64,000 bases of DNA from JAJZRJ01 sp040757055 (lineage in GTDB: Bacteria > Desulfobacterota > Desulfobulbia > Desulfobulbales > Desulfurivibrionaceae): contig JBFLXY010000003.1 of assembly GCA_040757055.1 (NCBI GenBank), forward strand, positions 186,001 to 250,000. The letters are read 5' to 3'. A program made the position numbers and the translations under genes. Below, piece after piece: positions 45,441 through 54,291 of this stretch. The first letter of the stretch is position 1; each line of letters starts with the position of its first letter. The notes under the pieces are model-generated. The model was not told where the DNA came from. It worked only from the letters and a program-made list of their open reading frames with translations, and ran no database searches.

Positions 45441-45475
45441 GAAAAAGGCTGCTGCACCCGGGGTGCAACAGCCTT
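45441..45475 (-). terminator. Terminator of the FmdB-like gene
   Basis: Stem AAGGCTG..TGCACCC / GGGTGCA..CAGCCTT with a T run on the minus-strand side (45442-45446). There is no T run on the plus side, so it mainly serves the minus-strand gene. Confidence 0.75.
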
Positions 45476-45495
45476 GGTCTGTGTCGGGGAGTTCT

Positions 45496-45786
45496 TTAGC
45501 AGCAGCCGCAGGAACCGGCCTTGCCGCAGGCCGGAGCGCTGCTGGTCGAGGAGGAACTGCCTGACGAGCTGTCGGCCGATGCGGCGCACTTCTTCGCCCC
45601 GCCGCCGCTGTTGCCGTAGCCATCGGCGTACCAGCCGCCGCCTTTGAGCTGGAAGCTCGACTGGGAGATGAGCTTCTTGAGGGGGCCGGCGCAACTCGGG
45701 CAGGTCGTCAGCGGTTGCTCGGCAAGGCTCTGCCATTTTTCAACAACTTCCTGGCAGGACTGGCATTCGTATTCGTAGATCGGCAT
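45496..45786 (-). CDS. FmdB-type zinc ribbon protein
   Basis: Protein of 96 residues. MPIYEYECQSCQ with the second pair CPSC is the FmdB/CxxC_CxxC_SSSS zinc ribbon. After residue 50 it has a Gly/Ser-rich linker and ends in CGKAGSCGCC, which may bind another metal. AGGAGG before ATG 45786. Role unknown; the family was first noted near formamidase genes. Confidence 0.88.
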   Translation of the reverse strand: MPIYEYECQSCQEVVEKWQSLAEQPLTTCPSCAGPLKKLISQSSFQLKGGGWYADGYGNSGGGAKKCAASADSSSGSSSSTSSAPACGKAGSCGCC

Positions 45787-45990
45787 GGCGTAACCTCCTG
45801 GTGCAACGTGTGTGGGCCAAAACGTCGCTAATGTAATGCCGGGAGGGGGTTCTGTCAATCCATCACCCTGCTGTTCTGGTAATAGTACGGAATAAAAAGA
45901 GAAATATCGTCATCTCAGGGGGTGATTTTTTTCGGCCCGGCAGTTACCCGATACGGTATAGTAGAGGGAACAGACCATTCGGAGGATGCT

Positions 45991-46299
45991 GTGCAACAGA
46001 TACTCACCGCCATGGCCGCCGAGGGCATGGTGCTCGCCAAGGACATTGAAACCCAGGAAGGCCGGGTGCTCTGCGGCAAAGGGACCGTGCTCTCCGACAC
46101 GGTGCTCGCCCGGCTGCGGAGCATGGATATCCAGCACATCACGGTAGAGGGGCATCCCGTTCCGGTGGAAGGGGAAAAAAGCCTGGCCGAGGAGCTGGCC
46201 GATCTCGACCGCCGCTTCAGCCGGGTAACGGATATCGCGCCCCTCATGTATCTCAAGAAGCGGCTGCGGGAGCGGCTCATCGCCGCGCGGAGGCCCTGA
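45991..46299 (+). CDS. Small protein preceding an HDOD gene
   Basis: Protein of 102 residues from GTG 45991 with GGAGG five bases upstream; a longer frame from 45922 has no such signal. The middle reads AEGMVLAKDIETQEGRVLCG and TVLSDTVLARLRSMDIQHI, a small domain often found near HD-type signalling proteins. It overlaps the HDOD start by one base. Confidence 0.65.
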   Translation: MQQILTAMAAEGMVLAKDIETQEGRVLCGKGTVLSDTVLARLRSMDIQHITVEGHPVPVEGEKSLAEELADLDRRFSRVTDIAPLMYLKKRLRERLIAARRP

Positions 46300-47180
46300 T
46301 GGCCGGGGACGACAGAGAAAAACTCCGCAAGGCCCTCCGGGAGATCAAGAACCTGCCCACCCTGCCGGGCATCGTGGCCAAGCTCTCCAAGATGGCGGAG
46401 AATCCCGACACCACCACCGCCCAGATGGGCCAGGTGATCGGCAAGGACCATATCCTGGCGGCCAAGCTGCTGAAGCTGGTCAATTCGGCCTTCTACGGCT
46501 TTCCCCAGCGGATCAGTTCGCTGAGCAGCGCCATCATCCTGCTCGGCTTCAACGTCATCAAGAGCCTCATCATCAGCGCCTCCATCTTCGAGATCATGGA
46601 GGATCAGGATGTCGAGCTCTGGCAGCACTCCCTGGGCTGCGCCGTGGTCTGCAACGTGCTGGCCAAACGGCTCGGGGTGAGCGACCCGGAGGAGATCAGC
46701 ACCGCCGGCCTCATCCACGACATCGGCAAGGTGGCGATCAAGATGGAGCTGCCGCGGCAGTATGCCGAGATCAATGCCATCGTGAAAGAACGGCAGGTGC
46801 CGCGGCGCGAGGCGGAGTTCGAGGTGCTGGGGCTGGAGCATGCCGAGGTGGGTTCCTGGCTTGCCAAGAGCTGGAACCTGCCGAACAAGCTGGTGGAGCC
46901 GGTGGCCTTCCACCACGATCCGGGCAAGGCCAAGGAGGCCAGGCTCGCCACCGCCATCGTCCACTTCGGCGACATCATGATCCGGGGCCTGGGCTGCGGC
47001 CACGGCGAGGATATCTGGGTGCCCACCTTGAGCCCCCAGGCCTGGGAACTGCTCAAGCTCACCCCGCCCATCCTCGATGAAATCGTTGACGAGGTCGAGG
47101 AAAAACTGTGGGATGTCCGGGGCTTCAGCCTCGATATCAAGGCGGAACTGGCCGCCGCTGAAGGCCGCAGCGCCTCGTAA
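46299..47180 (+). CDS. HDOD-domain signalling protein
   Basis: Protein of 293 residues. The HDOD domain covers about 10-210 with NLPTLPGIVAKLSKMAENP, AAKLLKLVNSAFYGFP and AIILLGFNVIKSLI. Unlike many HDOD proteins it keeps HD residues in AGLIHDIGKVAI and later HHDP. Middle gene of a three-gene signalling unit; output unknown. Confidence 0.9.
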   Translation: MAGDDREKLRKALREIKNLPTLPGIVAKLSKMAENPDTTTAQMGQVIGKDHILAAKLLKLVNSAFYGFPQRISSLSSAIILLGFNVIKSLIISASIFEIMEDQDVELWQHSLGCAVVCNVLAKRLGVSDPEEISTAGLIHDIGKVAIKMELPRQYAEINAIVKERQVPRREAEFEVLGLEHAEVGSWLAKSWNLPNKLVEPVAFHHDPGKAKEARLATAIVHFGDIMIRGLGCGHGEDIWVPTLSPQAWELLKLTPPILDEIVDEVEEKLWDVRGFSLDIKAELAAAEGRSAS

Positions 47181-47203
47181 CCGCCGCGAAAGGGCTGCTC
47201 CCC

Positions 47204-48130
47204 ATGTCACGTCTGCTGGTTGCCGGATCGGAAGCCTTCCTGCCCCAGGAATGCCGGGTGCTGCTGGAGGCCAAGGGCTACAAGCTCAAAGTCTGCCTGC
47301 GGTTGCAGGACGCGGTGGCCCAGGTGCTGGAAGACCCGCCCGACGTGCTCCTGGTCGAGAAGGGCTTTGCCGGCGACGGCGATCGCCAGCTCATCCGGGC
47401 GGTGGGCGCCTGCCTGCAGAAGGCGAACATCCCGGTGCTGCTGGCCCTGGCCGAGGCGGAACTCATCACCGAGATGGACTGGGGCCACTTCCCGGTGGAC
47501 GATATCATCCTCCTGCCGTTCACGCCGGAAATCCTCCTGGCCCGGTTGCGGCTTTCCGAAGCCCGGATGATGCGGGTCTTCGACAACAACCCCCTCTCGC
47601 GCCTTCCCGGCAACACCTCCATCCTGCGGGCGATCCAGAAGACTTTGGACAGCGAAGCGGAGTACGGCATCTGCTACGTGGACATCGACAACTTCAAGCC
47701 TTACAACGACCGCTACGGCTTTGCCCGCGGCGACGAGGTGCTGCTCATGGTGGCCCGCATCATCGTCAACGTGGTGGAGGAACTGGGGCGCGACGAGAGC
47801 TTTGTCGGCCACGTGGGGGGCGACGACTTCGTCTTCATCGTCCGCGAGGAGAAGATCAAACCGGTCTGCGAGCGGGTGCTCAGGAACTTCGACCTGGTCC
47901 GCAACATGTTTCTTTCGGCTGAGGACGTGGCGGCCGGCGCCTTCATCGGCAAGGACCGCCAGAACCGGGAGACCCGCTTCGGCCTCCTCTCCATCTCCAT
48001 CGCCGTGGTGACCACCGGCGAGCACAAATACCACCACGCCGGCGAGGTTTCGGCAGTGGCCTCCCAGGTGAAGCATTATGTGAAGCAACTGGAAGGAAGC
48101 AACTACCTCATCGACCGTCGCAACGATTGA
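47204..48130 (+). CDS. Receiver-like plus GGDEF-like protein
   Basis: Protein of 308 residues. The first 120 resemble a receiver fold, with DVLLVEKGFAG at the phospho-acceptor position; no clear Asp is there, so it may be a pseudo-receiver. The second part is GGDEF-like (YVDIDNFKPYNDRYGFARGD and HVGGDDFVFI), with GGDDF in place of GGDEF. Cyclase activity is therefore uncertain. It is 23 bases after the HDOD gene. Confidence 0.82.
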   Translation: MSRLLVAGSEAFLPQECRVLLEAKGYKLKVCLRLQDAVAQVLEDPPDVLLVEKGFAGDGDRQLIRAVGACLQKANIPVLLALAEAELITEMDWGHFPVDDIILLPFTPEILLARLRLSEARMMRVFDNNPLSRLPGNTSILRAIQKTLDSEAEYGICYVDIDNFKPYNDRYGFARGDEVLLMVARIIVNVVEELGRDESFVGHVGGDDFVFIVREEKIKPVCERVLRNFDLVRNMFLSAEDVAAGAFIGKDRQNRETRFGLLSISIAVVTTGEHKYHHAGEVSAVASQVKHYVKQLEGSNYLIDRRND

Positions 48131-48267
48131 TGCACCACTGCACCATCCTCCCTGTTCCATATTTCCTGAAAAAATTCATAAAAACTGCTTGAGAATCTGT
48201 TTTCTTTTCAGTACGAATTGGCAAGGAGAAGACTTTTTCCACTCAAATACGGAACAAGGAGTTGTGT

Positions 48268-48723
48268 ATGGCAAAATCACTGGTTGAAATGGCCGCCGAA
48301 CTGGTGCAGGCCCAGTGTGCATCGAAGAGCATGACCACCGAAGAGATCGCCTTGTCGCTGCAGAACACTTTCAATGCGCTCCAGGCGTTGCAGATTGATG
48401 AGGCCAAGGGGTGCGCGGCCGAAGGCGGCGCACCGGTGATGAGTGGCGAAAAATCGATCCAGAAGAACAAGATCGTCTGTCTGGAGTGCGGTCAGGAGTT
48501 CAAGATGCTCTCCCCGAAGCATCTGCGCTCCCACGGTCTGACCGGCAAGGAGTACCGCAAGAAGCATGGTTTTTCCATGCGCCAGCCATTGTGCGCCAAG
48601 GCGCTTTCCGACCGGCGCAAGAAGGCGGGCAAGGACCGCGGCCTGCCCGAGAAGCTGCGCGAGGCCATTGCCGCCCGCAAAAGGGGTGGCGCGCCTAAGA
48701 AGAAGGCGGCCAAGAAGAAGTAA
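48268..48723 (+). CDS. MucR/Ros-like zinc-finger regulator
   Basis: Protein of 151 residues. The MucR zinc finger spans about 70-115: CLECGQEFKMLSPKHLRSHG followed by LTGKEYRKKHG. The C-terminus is Lys/Arg-rich (KKAAKKK). Such proteins are DNA-binding regulators. AAGGAG precedes ATG 48268. It is a single gene with its own terminator. Confidence 0.9.
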   Translation: MAKSLVEMAAELVQAQCASKSMTTEEIALSLQNTFNALQALQIDEAKGCAAEGGAPVMSGEKSIQKNKIVCLECGQEFKMLSPKHLRSHGLTGKEYRKKHGFSMRQPLCAKALSDRRKKAGKDRGLPEKLREAIAARKRGGAPKKKAAKKK

Positions 48724-48749
48724 TCCGCTGCCATCGCCTGTTTTTTCGG

Positions 48750-48785
48750 GGCACCCTGGCCGAGGCCGGGGTGCCTTTTCTTTTG
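48750..48785 (+). terminator. Terminator of the MucR-like gene
   Basis: GGCACCCTGGCC (48750-48761) pairs with GGCCGGGGTGCC (48764-48775), followed by TTTTCTTTT. Confidence 0.8.
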
Positions 48786-48873
48786 GCCGCCCCTTGGTGG
48801 TTGACTTTTGTCGAGGGGAAAAGCATAGTGCGGGCATCGTGAAAGCAACCAACGCAACCAACGGCCTTTTTTT

Positions 48874-49668
48874 ATGATCGGCGTCTTTGATTCCGGCGTG
48901 GGCGGCATGACCGTGGCCCGCGCCATCGAACAGCTTCTGCCCCAGTATCCGCTGGCCTACTTCGGCGACCTGGCCCGGACCCCGTATGGGTCCAAGAGCG
49001 CCGGCACCATTGCGGGCTATTCCTGCCAGAACACCGAGTTTCTCCTGGAGCAGGGGGCGAAGATCATCGTCATCGCCTGCAACACCGCGGCCTCCATCGC
49101 CTCCGACCTCTTGCGCCAGCGGTTCGACGTGCCCATCTTCGAGGTGATCAGCCCCGCGGTGCATACGGCCTTGCGCTGTACCGCCAATGGCCGCATCGGC
49201 GTCATCGGCACCCGGGCCACCATCAGGAGCGGGGTCTACGAACGCACCATCAGGGAGCAGCGCGAAGATGCCCAGGTCTATTCCCAGCCCTGCCCATTGC
49301 TGGTGCCGCTGGTGGAGGAAGGGTGGCTCGACAAGCGGGAGACCAAGATGATCGTCCGCCGCTATCTTCAGCCGCTCAAGAACAACCAGGTCGACACCCT
49401 TGTCCTGGGCTGCACCCATTATCCCCTGCTCAAGGAGATCATCCAGGCGCGGATCGGCAAGAAGGTGCAGGTGATCGATTCCTCCGCCGCCCTGGCGGCC
49501 GGGCTGCGCGACTATCTCGACCGGCATCCGCAGTTGGCTGCGGAGCTTTCGGTCGACGGCCAGGCCAGCCGCTATTACGTCTCCGACGTTACCGAGGCGG
49601 CGATGGCCATTGCCCAGCGCATCTTCGGCCGGCCCATCGCCCTGGAAAAGGTCCTCATGGACCACTGA
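48874..49668 (+). CDS. murI: Glutamate racemase
   Basis: Protein of 264 residues. Substrate and catalytic motifs: IGVFDSGVGGMTVARAI, YFGDLARTPYG, IVIACNTAAS (first catalytic Cys) and DTLVLGCTHYPLL (second Cys). It supplies D-glutamate for peptidoglycan. No clear ribosome binding site precedes the ATG, which lies in a T-rich stretch. lolA follows after 11 bases. Confidence 0.97.
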   Translation: MIGVFDSGVGGMTVARAIEQLLPQYPLAYFGDLARTPYGSKSAGTIAGYSCQNTEFLLEQGAKIIVIACNTAASIASDLLRQRFDVPIFEVISPAVHTALRCTANGRIGVIGTRATIRSGVYERTIREQREDAQVYSQPCPLLVPLVEEGWLDKRETKMIVRRYLQPLKNNQVDTLVLGCTHYPLLKEIIQARIGKKVQVIDSSAALAAGLRDYLDRHPQLAAELSVDGQASRYYVSDVTEAAMAIAQRIFGRPIALEKVLMDH

Positions 49669-49679
49669 AAGAGGCAGGT

Positions 49680-50339
49680 ATGCGCCCCATTCGTTTTATC
49701 TCGCTGGTTCTCTTGGCTCTGGTTTCCCTCCCGTGCGCACTTCGGGCGGCAGAGCCATCCCCGGCCGAAATCGCCCGCCGGTTGCAGGATGCCTACGACC
49801 GCACCACCAGTTACAGCGCCCGTTTCGAGCAGCTCACCACCGTGCCGATGAGCAGTCGCACCCGCAAGGGCAGCGGCACCGTGGTCTTCCAGAAGCCCTA
49901 CAGGATGCGCTGGGATTACCAGAAGCCCGATGCCCAGGTGCTGGTGAGCGACGGCAAGAAGGTCTCTCTCTATGTGGCGGCCAGCCGCCAGCTCATGGTG
50001 CGGACCATGGACGAATACCTCCAGTCCGACGTCACCTATGCCTTTTTTTCCGGTCGCGGCAACCTTGTTAAGGATTTCACCGTGGCCGCCGCGCCGGCCG
50101 AGAAGCAGACGGCCGGTCTCTACGCCCTCAAGCTCACCCCCAAGGCTACCCATCCGCAGGTTGATTTCCTGTACGTTTGGGTGGACCCGAAGCAGTATTT
50201 CATCACCCGGCTTGAGGTGGTGGACCAGTTCGGCAGCGTCACCACCCTCAGTTTCTCCGGCATCGAGCTGAACCCAGCGGTGGCTGCCGCCACCTTCCAT
50301 TTCACCCCGCCACCAGGCACCGAGATTCTCGCCCAGTGA
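49680..50339 (+). CDS. lolA: Outer-membrane lipoprotein carrier protein LolA
   Basis: Protein of 219 residues with a signal peptide (about 1-22, LRAAEPS). The LolA pattern is visible: IARRLQDAYDRTTSYSARFEQ, then GSGTVVFQKPYRMRWDYQKP, and a C-terminal TLSFSGIELN with FHFTPPPGTE. It shuttles lipoproteins across the periplasm. RBS AGAGGCAGG. Its stop overlaps the next start (TGATG). Confidence 0.93.
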   Translation: MRPIRFISLVLLALVSLPCALRAAEPSPAEIARRLQDAYDRTTSYSARFEQLTTVPMSSRTRKGSGTVVFQKPYRMRWDYQKPDAQVLVSDGKKVSLYVAASRQLMVRTMDEYLQSDVTYAFFSGRGNLVKDFTVAAAPAEKQTAGLYALKLTPKATHPQVDFLYVWVDPKQYFITRLEVVDQFGSVTTLSFSGIELNPAVAAATFHFTPPPGTEILAQ

Positions 50340-52132
50340 TGGACGCACCGCGGCCGGCTGATACCGCCGGGCAGTCCCGGCCGGCCCTCATTGCCATGCC
50401 GTGGCCGCTCTACAACCGGCCCTCCATCCAGATCGGCGCCTTGAGCGCCTACCTCCGCGCGCAGGACGAAGGGATCGAGCCGGTACCGCTCCACCCGTAC
50501 CTGGAGGTGGCGCGGCTGCTCGGCCCGGCGACCTACCACCGGATCAGCCAGAATCTCTGGCTCTGCGAGGCGCTCTACGCGCCGCTCCTCTTCCCGGAGA
50601 AGCATGAGAGCGCGGGTCGGCTGGCCGGGAAACTCATGGGCCGCAGACCCTTTCTCGATTTTGACCGCACCGTGGCGAGCCTGGGTGACCACCTGGCCGG
50701 GTGGGTCAGCCGCCAACCCTGGCACACCTTTGGTCTCGCCGGATTCTCCGTCTGCTTTCACCAGCTTTTTGCCTCCTTGGCTGCGGCCCGGGAAATCAAA
50801 AGGGCCTGTCCGGAGTTGCCCGTCGTCTTTGGCGGTTCCTCCTGCGCCGGGGCAGCCGGGGAATCCCTGGCCCGCGTTTTTCCCTGCATCGACCACATCA
50901 TCAGCGGGGAAGGGGAGCAGCCCTTGCTGGCGCTCTGCCGCCAGCTTGCCGGCCGGTCGGCTCCTGCGCCGGAAGTGCCGCAGCTCCGTGATCTTTCCGA
51001 TCTGCCGGTGCCGGATTATGCCGCCTATTTTGCCGAGATGGCCGCCAATTTCGGCCCTGGTCTCCCGTTCCTGCCCGAAATTCCGGTGGAGTTCTCCCGT
51101 GGCTGCTGGTGGAACCGCTGCACCTTCTGCAACCTCAACCTCCAGTGGTGCGGCTACCGGGCGAAAAAGGCCGAGGCCATGGCTACGGAGGTGCGGACCC
51201 TGGCGGGGCAGCATGACGTGGCGGATTTCACCTTTACCGACAACGTGCTGCCGCCCAAAGAGGCGCCGCGTTTCTTCGCGCTGCTGCGGCAGGAGGGCCA
51301 CGATCTCCGTTTCTTCGCCGAGATCCGCGCCAACCTGGGTGAGAGCGAACTGGCCACCATGCGCCAGGGCGGGCTCACCGTGGTGCAGGCGGGGATCGAG
51401 GCATTGAGCGACAGCCTGTTGCGCCGCATGGAGAAAGGCGCCACGGTCATGGAGAATCTCGCCCTGATGAAGGCGAGCCTGAGCCAAGGCATCCGGCTCG
51501 AAGGCAACCTGATCACCGAGTTTCCCGGCGCCACCGCAGCCGAAGTGGAGGAGACGCTGGCAGTGCTCGACTTCCTCTGGCCCTTCCCGCCGCTCACCAC
51601 CGCCGCTTTTTTCCTTGGCCACGGCAGCCCGGTGGCGGAGCAGCCGCGCGGGTACGGCATCACCGAGGTGAAGAACCATCCCCATTACCGGCAGCTCATC
51701 CCGTTGCCAATCCTTTCGCAGCTCACCCTGCTCATCGGCGATTACCAGGGCAACCGGGCCCAGGCCCGGAAACTCTGGGCGCCGGTGGTGCGAAAGGTCG
51801 CGGCATGGCAGCGCTTCCACGCCAAGCGCGGGGAGTCGGCGGTCACCCGGCCCCTCCTTGCCCTGCGCGACGGAGGCACCTTCCTCCTCATCCGCCAGGA
51901 GACGCCCGCAGGCCAGGTGCTCCACCACCGGCTCAAGGGAACCTCCCGCGCCATCTACCTCGCCTGTGGCCAGGTCATCGACCGCAAGACCTTGCTGGAA
52001 CGCTTTCCGCGTGTTACAGAGAACAACCTGATCGCCTTCCTCGATGATCTGGTGGCGAAACGGATGCTCTTCCGCCATGGCGAGCACGTTTTGGCGCTGG
52101 CGGTGCGGGAGCGGAAAGAGGAAACGAGATGA
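50339..52132 (+). CDS. B12-binding-type radical SAM protein (RiPP-maturation rSAM-1-like)
   Basis: Protein of 597 residues. N-terminal half (about 15-205) is Rossmann-like with VFGGSSCAGAAGESLARVF and IISGEGEQPLLAL, as in cobalamin-type domains, though no DxHxxG motif is visible. The radical SAM core starts about 250 with SRGCWWNRCTFCNLN; Cys 256, 261 and 264 give C-x4-C-x2-C instead of the common C-x3-C-x2-C. The aromatic WW and the layout resemble the RiPP-maturation radical SAM protein 1 family. No precursor peptide is evident nearby. It is coupled to lolA and followed by cobalamin genes. Confidence 0.8.
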   Translation: MDAPRPADTAGQSRPALIAMPWPLYNRPSIQIGALSAYLRAQDEGIEPVPLHPYLEVARLLGPATYHRISQNLWLCEALYAPLLFPEKHESAGRLAGKLMGRRPFLDFDRTVASLGDHLAGWVSRQPWHTFGLAGFSVCFHQLFASLAAAREIKRACPELPVVFGGSSCAGAAGESLARVFPCIDHIISGEGEQPLLALCRQLAGRSAPAPEVPQLRDLSDLPVPDYAAYFAEMAANFGPGLPFLPEIPVEFSRGCWWNRCTFCNLNLQWCGYRAKKAEAMATEVRTLAGQHDVADFTFTDNVLPPKEAPRFFALLRQEGHDLRFFAEIRANLGESELATMRQGGLTVVQAGIEALSDSLLRRMEKGATVMENLALMKASLSQGIRLEGNLITEFPGATAAEVEETLAVLDFLWPFPPLTTAAFFLGHGSPVAEQPRGYGITEVKNHPHYRQLIPLPILSQLTLLIGDYQGNRAQARKLWAPVVRKVAAWQRFHAKRGESAVTRPLLALRDGGTFLLIRQETPAGQVLHHRLKGTSRAIYLACGQVIDRKTLLERFPRVTENNLIAFLDDLVAKRMLFRHGEHVLALAVRERKEETR

Positions 52133-52136
52133 ATCG

Positions 52137-52676
52137 ATGAAGACTTCCTTTGCCATGCTGGTGCTGGGCGGCTGCCGCAGCGGCAAGAGCCGCTTTGCCG
52201 AGGAGTGGGTCGCGGCCCGCTACCCCCGCCGGACCTTTGTCGCCACCATGGCCCGCACCGGCGATGGTGAGTTGGCGCAGCGCATCGCCCTGCACCGCGC
52301 AAGCCGCAGCGCGGAGTGGGAGACAGTGGAGGAGCCGCTTGACCTGCTGCGGGTGGTTCGTCGTGGCCCGCAGGAGACCGGCGTCATCCTCATCGACTGC
52401 CTGACGCTCTGGATCACCAACCTGCTGCTCCACGACCTGACGAACGCCGAGATCGAAAACGTGGTGCGGGAGCTGGCTCTGGGGGTGGCCTCCGCGCCGG
52501 TGCCGGTGGTGATGGTGGCCAACGAGGTGGGGCTGGGCCTGGTGCCCGAGTCACCCCTGGGCCGCCGTTTCCGCGACCTGGCCGGCTGGACCAATCAGCA
52601 GATGGCCGCGGTATCGAGCCACGTGGTGCTGGTCACCGCCGGTATTCCGCTGGCACTGAAAGGGAACCTGCCATGA
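52137..52676 (+). CDS. cobU: Adenosylcobinamide kinase / guanylyltransferase
   Basis: Protein of 179 residues. P-loop GGCRSGKSRFAEEW, then FVATMARTGDGELAQRIALH (the CobU signature with a catalytic His) and DCLTLWITNLL, ANEVGLGLVPESPLGRRFRD. It activates cobinamide for lower-ligand attachment. Its stop overlaps the cobD start by four bases. Confidence 0.96.
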   Translation: MKTSFAMLVLGGCRSGKSRFAEEWVAARYPRRTFVATMARTGDGELAQRIALHRASRSAEWETVEEPLDLLRVVRRGPQETGVILIDCLTLWITNLLLHDLTNAEIENVVRELALGVASAPVPVVMVANEVGLGLVPESPLGRRFRDLAGWTNQQMAAVSSHVVLVTAGIPLALKGNLP

Positions 52677-53758
52677 GGAGTACCAGCCCCCTTGCCGTGC
52701 ATGGCGGCAACATCCTCGCCACGGCCAAGGCCCTGGGCTGCGCGGTGAGCGACCTCATCGATCTGAGCAGCAACCTCACGCCCTTCGGCACCATGCCGGG
52801 GCTGGAGGCGGCGCTCGTCGCCGGCCTGGCCGAGATTCGCTTCCTGCCGGAGAGCGGCAGCGAGTCGCTCTGTGCCCTCTTTGCCGAAAAGAAGGGTATT
52901 GCCGCCAGCCAGGTGCTGGCCGGCAACGGCACCACCGAGTTCATCTACGCCGTGCCCGCGGCCTTTGGCTGCCAGCGGGCGATCATTATCAACCCCACCT
53001 ATGCCGACTATGCCACGGCCTGCCAGTGGGCCGGGGTTCCGGCCGAGGGCTTTGCGCTGGACCCGGCCCAGGGGTTCCGTCTCGATCTCGATGCGCTCGC
53101 GGCAAAGCTCGTGGGCGGCGAACTGCTCTTTCTCTGCAACCCCAACAATCCCACCGGCGTGTTGACCCCCTCGGCTGCCATTGCCGAGCTGGCACGGCAG
53201 CGGCCGGATTCCCTTTTTCTGGTGGACGAGTCCTACCTGCCCTTTACCCGCGAATCTTCGCTCCTCGCTCTGGGGCTGCCCGAAAACCTGCTGGTGCTCT
53301 TCTCCGCCTCGAAGATCTACGGCATCCCCGGCTTGCGCTTAGGCTTCCTTGCCGGCAGCGCCAGCCGCATCGCGCGGCTTGGTGAACGGGTCAAGCCGTG
53401 GGGCGTCAACCGTCTGGCCCAGATTGCCGGCGAGTATGCCCTGCGCCACGGCGATGCCTACTGCGCCGAGGTGGTCCGCTTTGTCGAGGCCGAGCGGCCG
53501 CGGGTGATGGCAGAGCTTGCCGCATTGCCTGGGGTTCAGCCCTTCGACGGCGCGGCCAACTTCATCCTGAGCCGTCTTGCTGGTCCGGTGCGGGCGCCGG
53601 AGTTGAAGACGGCCCTGCTCAAGGAGCGGATCATGATCCGCGACTGCGCGAATTTCGCCACCCTGGATGACCGCTATTTCCGCATCTCACTGAAGGAACA
53701 GCCCACCAACGACCACGCCCTTGCCGCCATGCGCGCCTTTTTCGGAGTTGCCCCATGA
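52673..53758 (+). CDS. cobD: L-threonine-O-3-phosphate decarboxylase-like PLP aminotransferase
   Basis: Protein of 361 residues, class I/II PLP fold. HGGNI at the start and DLSSNLTPFG are typical of CobD. The PLP sites include NPNNPTG, VDESYLPF and the Lys in SASKIYGIPGLRLGF. It supplies aminopropanol phosphate for the nucleotide loop of cobalamin; a histidinol-phosphate aminotransferase is the alternative, made less likely by cobU next to it. Its stop overlaps the next gene by four bases. Confidence 0.9.
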   Translation: MRSTSPLAVHGGNILATAKALGCAVSDLIDLSSNLTPFGTMPGLEAALVAGLAEIRFLPESGSESLCALFAEKKGIAASQVLAGNGTTEFIYAVPAAFGCQRAIIINPTYADYATACQWAGVPAEGFALDPAQGFRLDLDALAAKLVGGELLFLCNPNNPTGVLTPSAAIAELARQRPDSLFLVDESYLPFTRESSLLALGLPENLLVLFSASKIYGIPGLRLGFLAGSASRIARLGERVKPWGVNRLAQIAGEYALRHGDAYCAEVVRFVEAERPRVMAELAALPGVQPFDGAANFILSRLAGPVRAPELKTALLKERIMIRDCANFATLDDRYFRISLKEQPTNDHALAAMRAFFGVAP

Positions 53759-54267
53759 GAATCGCCATCATGTCCGACACCCACGACCACATCGCCAACC
53801 TGCGGGCCGCGGTCACTTACTGCAATGCCTACGGTGTGAGCCTGCTCATCCACTGCGGCGACCTCATTTCGCCCTTCATGCTGGACGAGCTGGCCCAGTT
53901 CGGCGGCGCCGCCCATCTGGTCTACGGCAACAACGCCGGCGACCAGCACCTCATCTCCCAGGCGTGCGGCAACCGCTATCCGGCCATCACCCACCACGGC
54001 GCCTTTGGCGCGGTGGAGGCGGGGGGGCTTAAGATCGCCTTCACCCACTACCCGCAACTGGCGCGCGGCATCGCCAGCCAGGGCAGTTTCGACGTGGTCT
54101 GCTGCGGCCACAACCATCGCTACGGGGTGGAGCGGATCAACGAGACCCTGCTCATCAACCCCGGCGAGCTGCTGGGCAAGGACGACCAGCCCGGCTTTTG
54201 CATCCTCGACTGCGCCACCAGCGACGTGGAGCGGGTGGAGATCGGGGCGCGCTTTTTCAAGGAATAA
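53755..54267 (+). CDS. YfcE/MJ0936-type metallophosphodiesterase
   Basis: Protein of 170 residues. Metal motifs: D-x-H in MSDTHDH, GD in HCGDLISPF, GNN in VYGNNAGD and GHNH in VCCGHNHRYG, ending with NPGELLG. Single-domain enzymes of this family hydrolyse phosphodiesters. The ATGA overlap with cobD makes it the last gene of that operon. Confidence 0.93.
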   Translation: MRIAIMSDTHDHIANLRAAVTYCNAYGVSLLIHCGDLISPFMLDELAQFGGAAHLVYGNNAGDQHLISQACGNRYPAITHHGAFGAVEAGGLKIAFTHYPQLARGIASQGSFDVVCCGHNHRYGVERINETLLINPGELLGKDDQPGFCILDCATSDVERVEIGARFFKE

Positions 54268-54291
54268 CCAACAGCAAGGAGTAACACCGAG

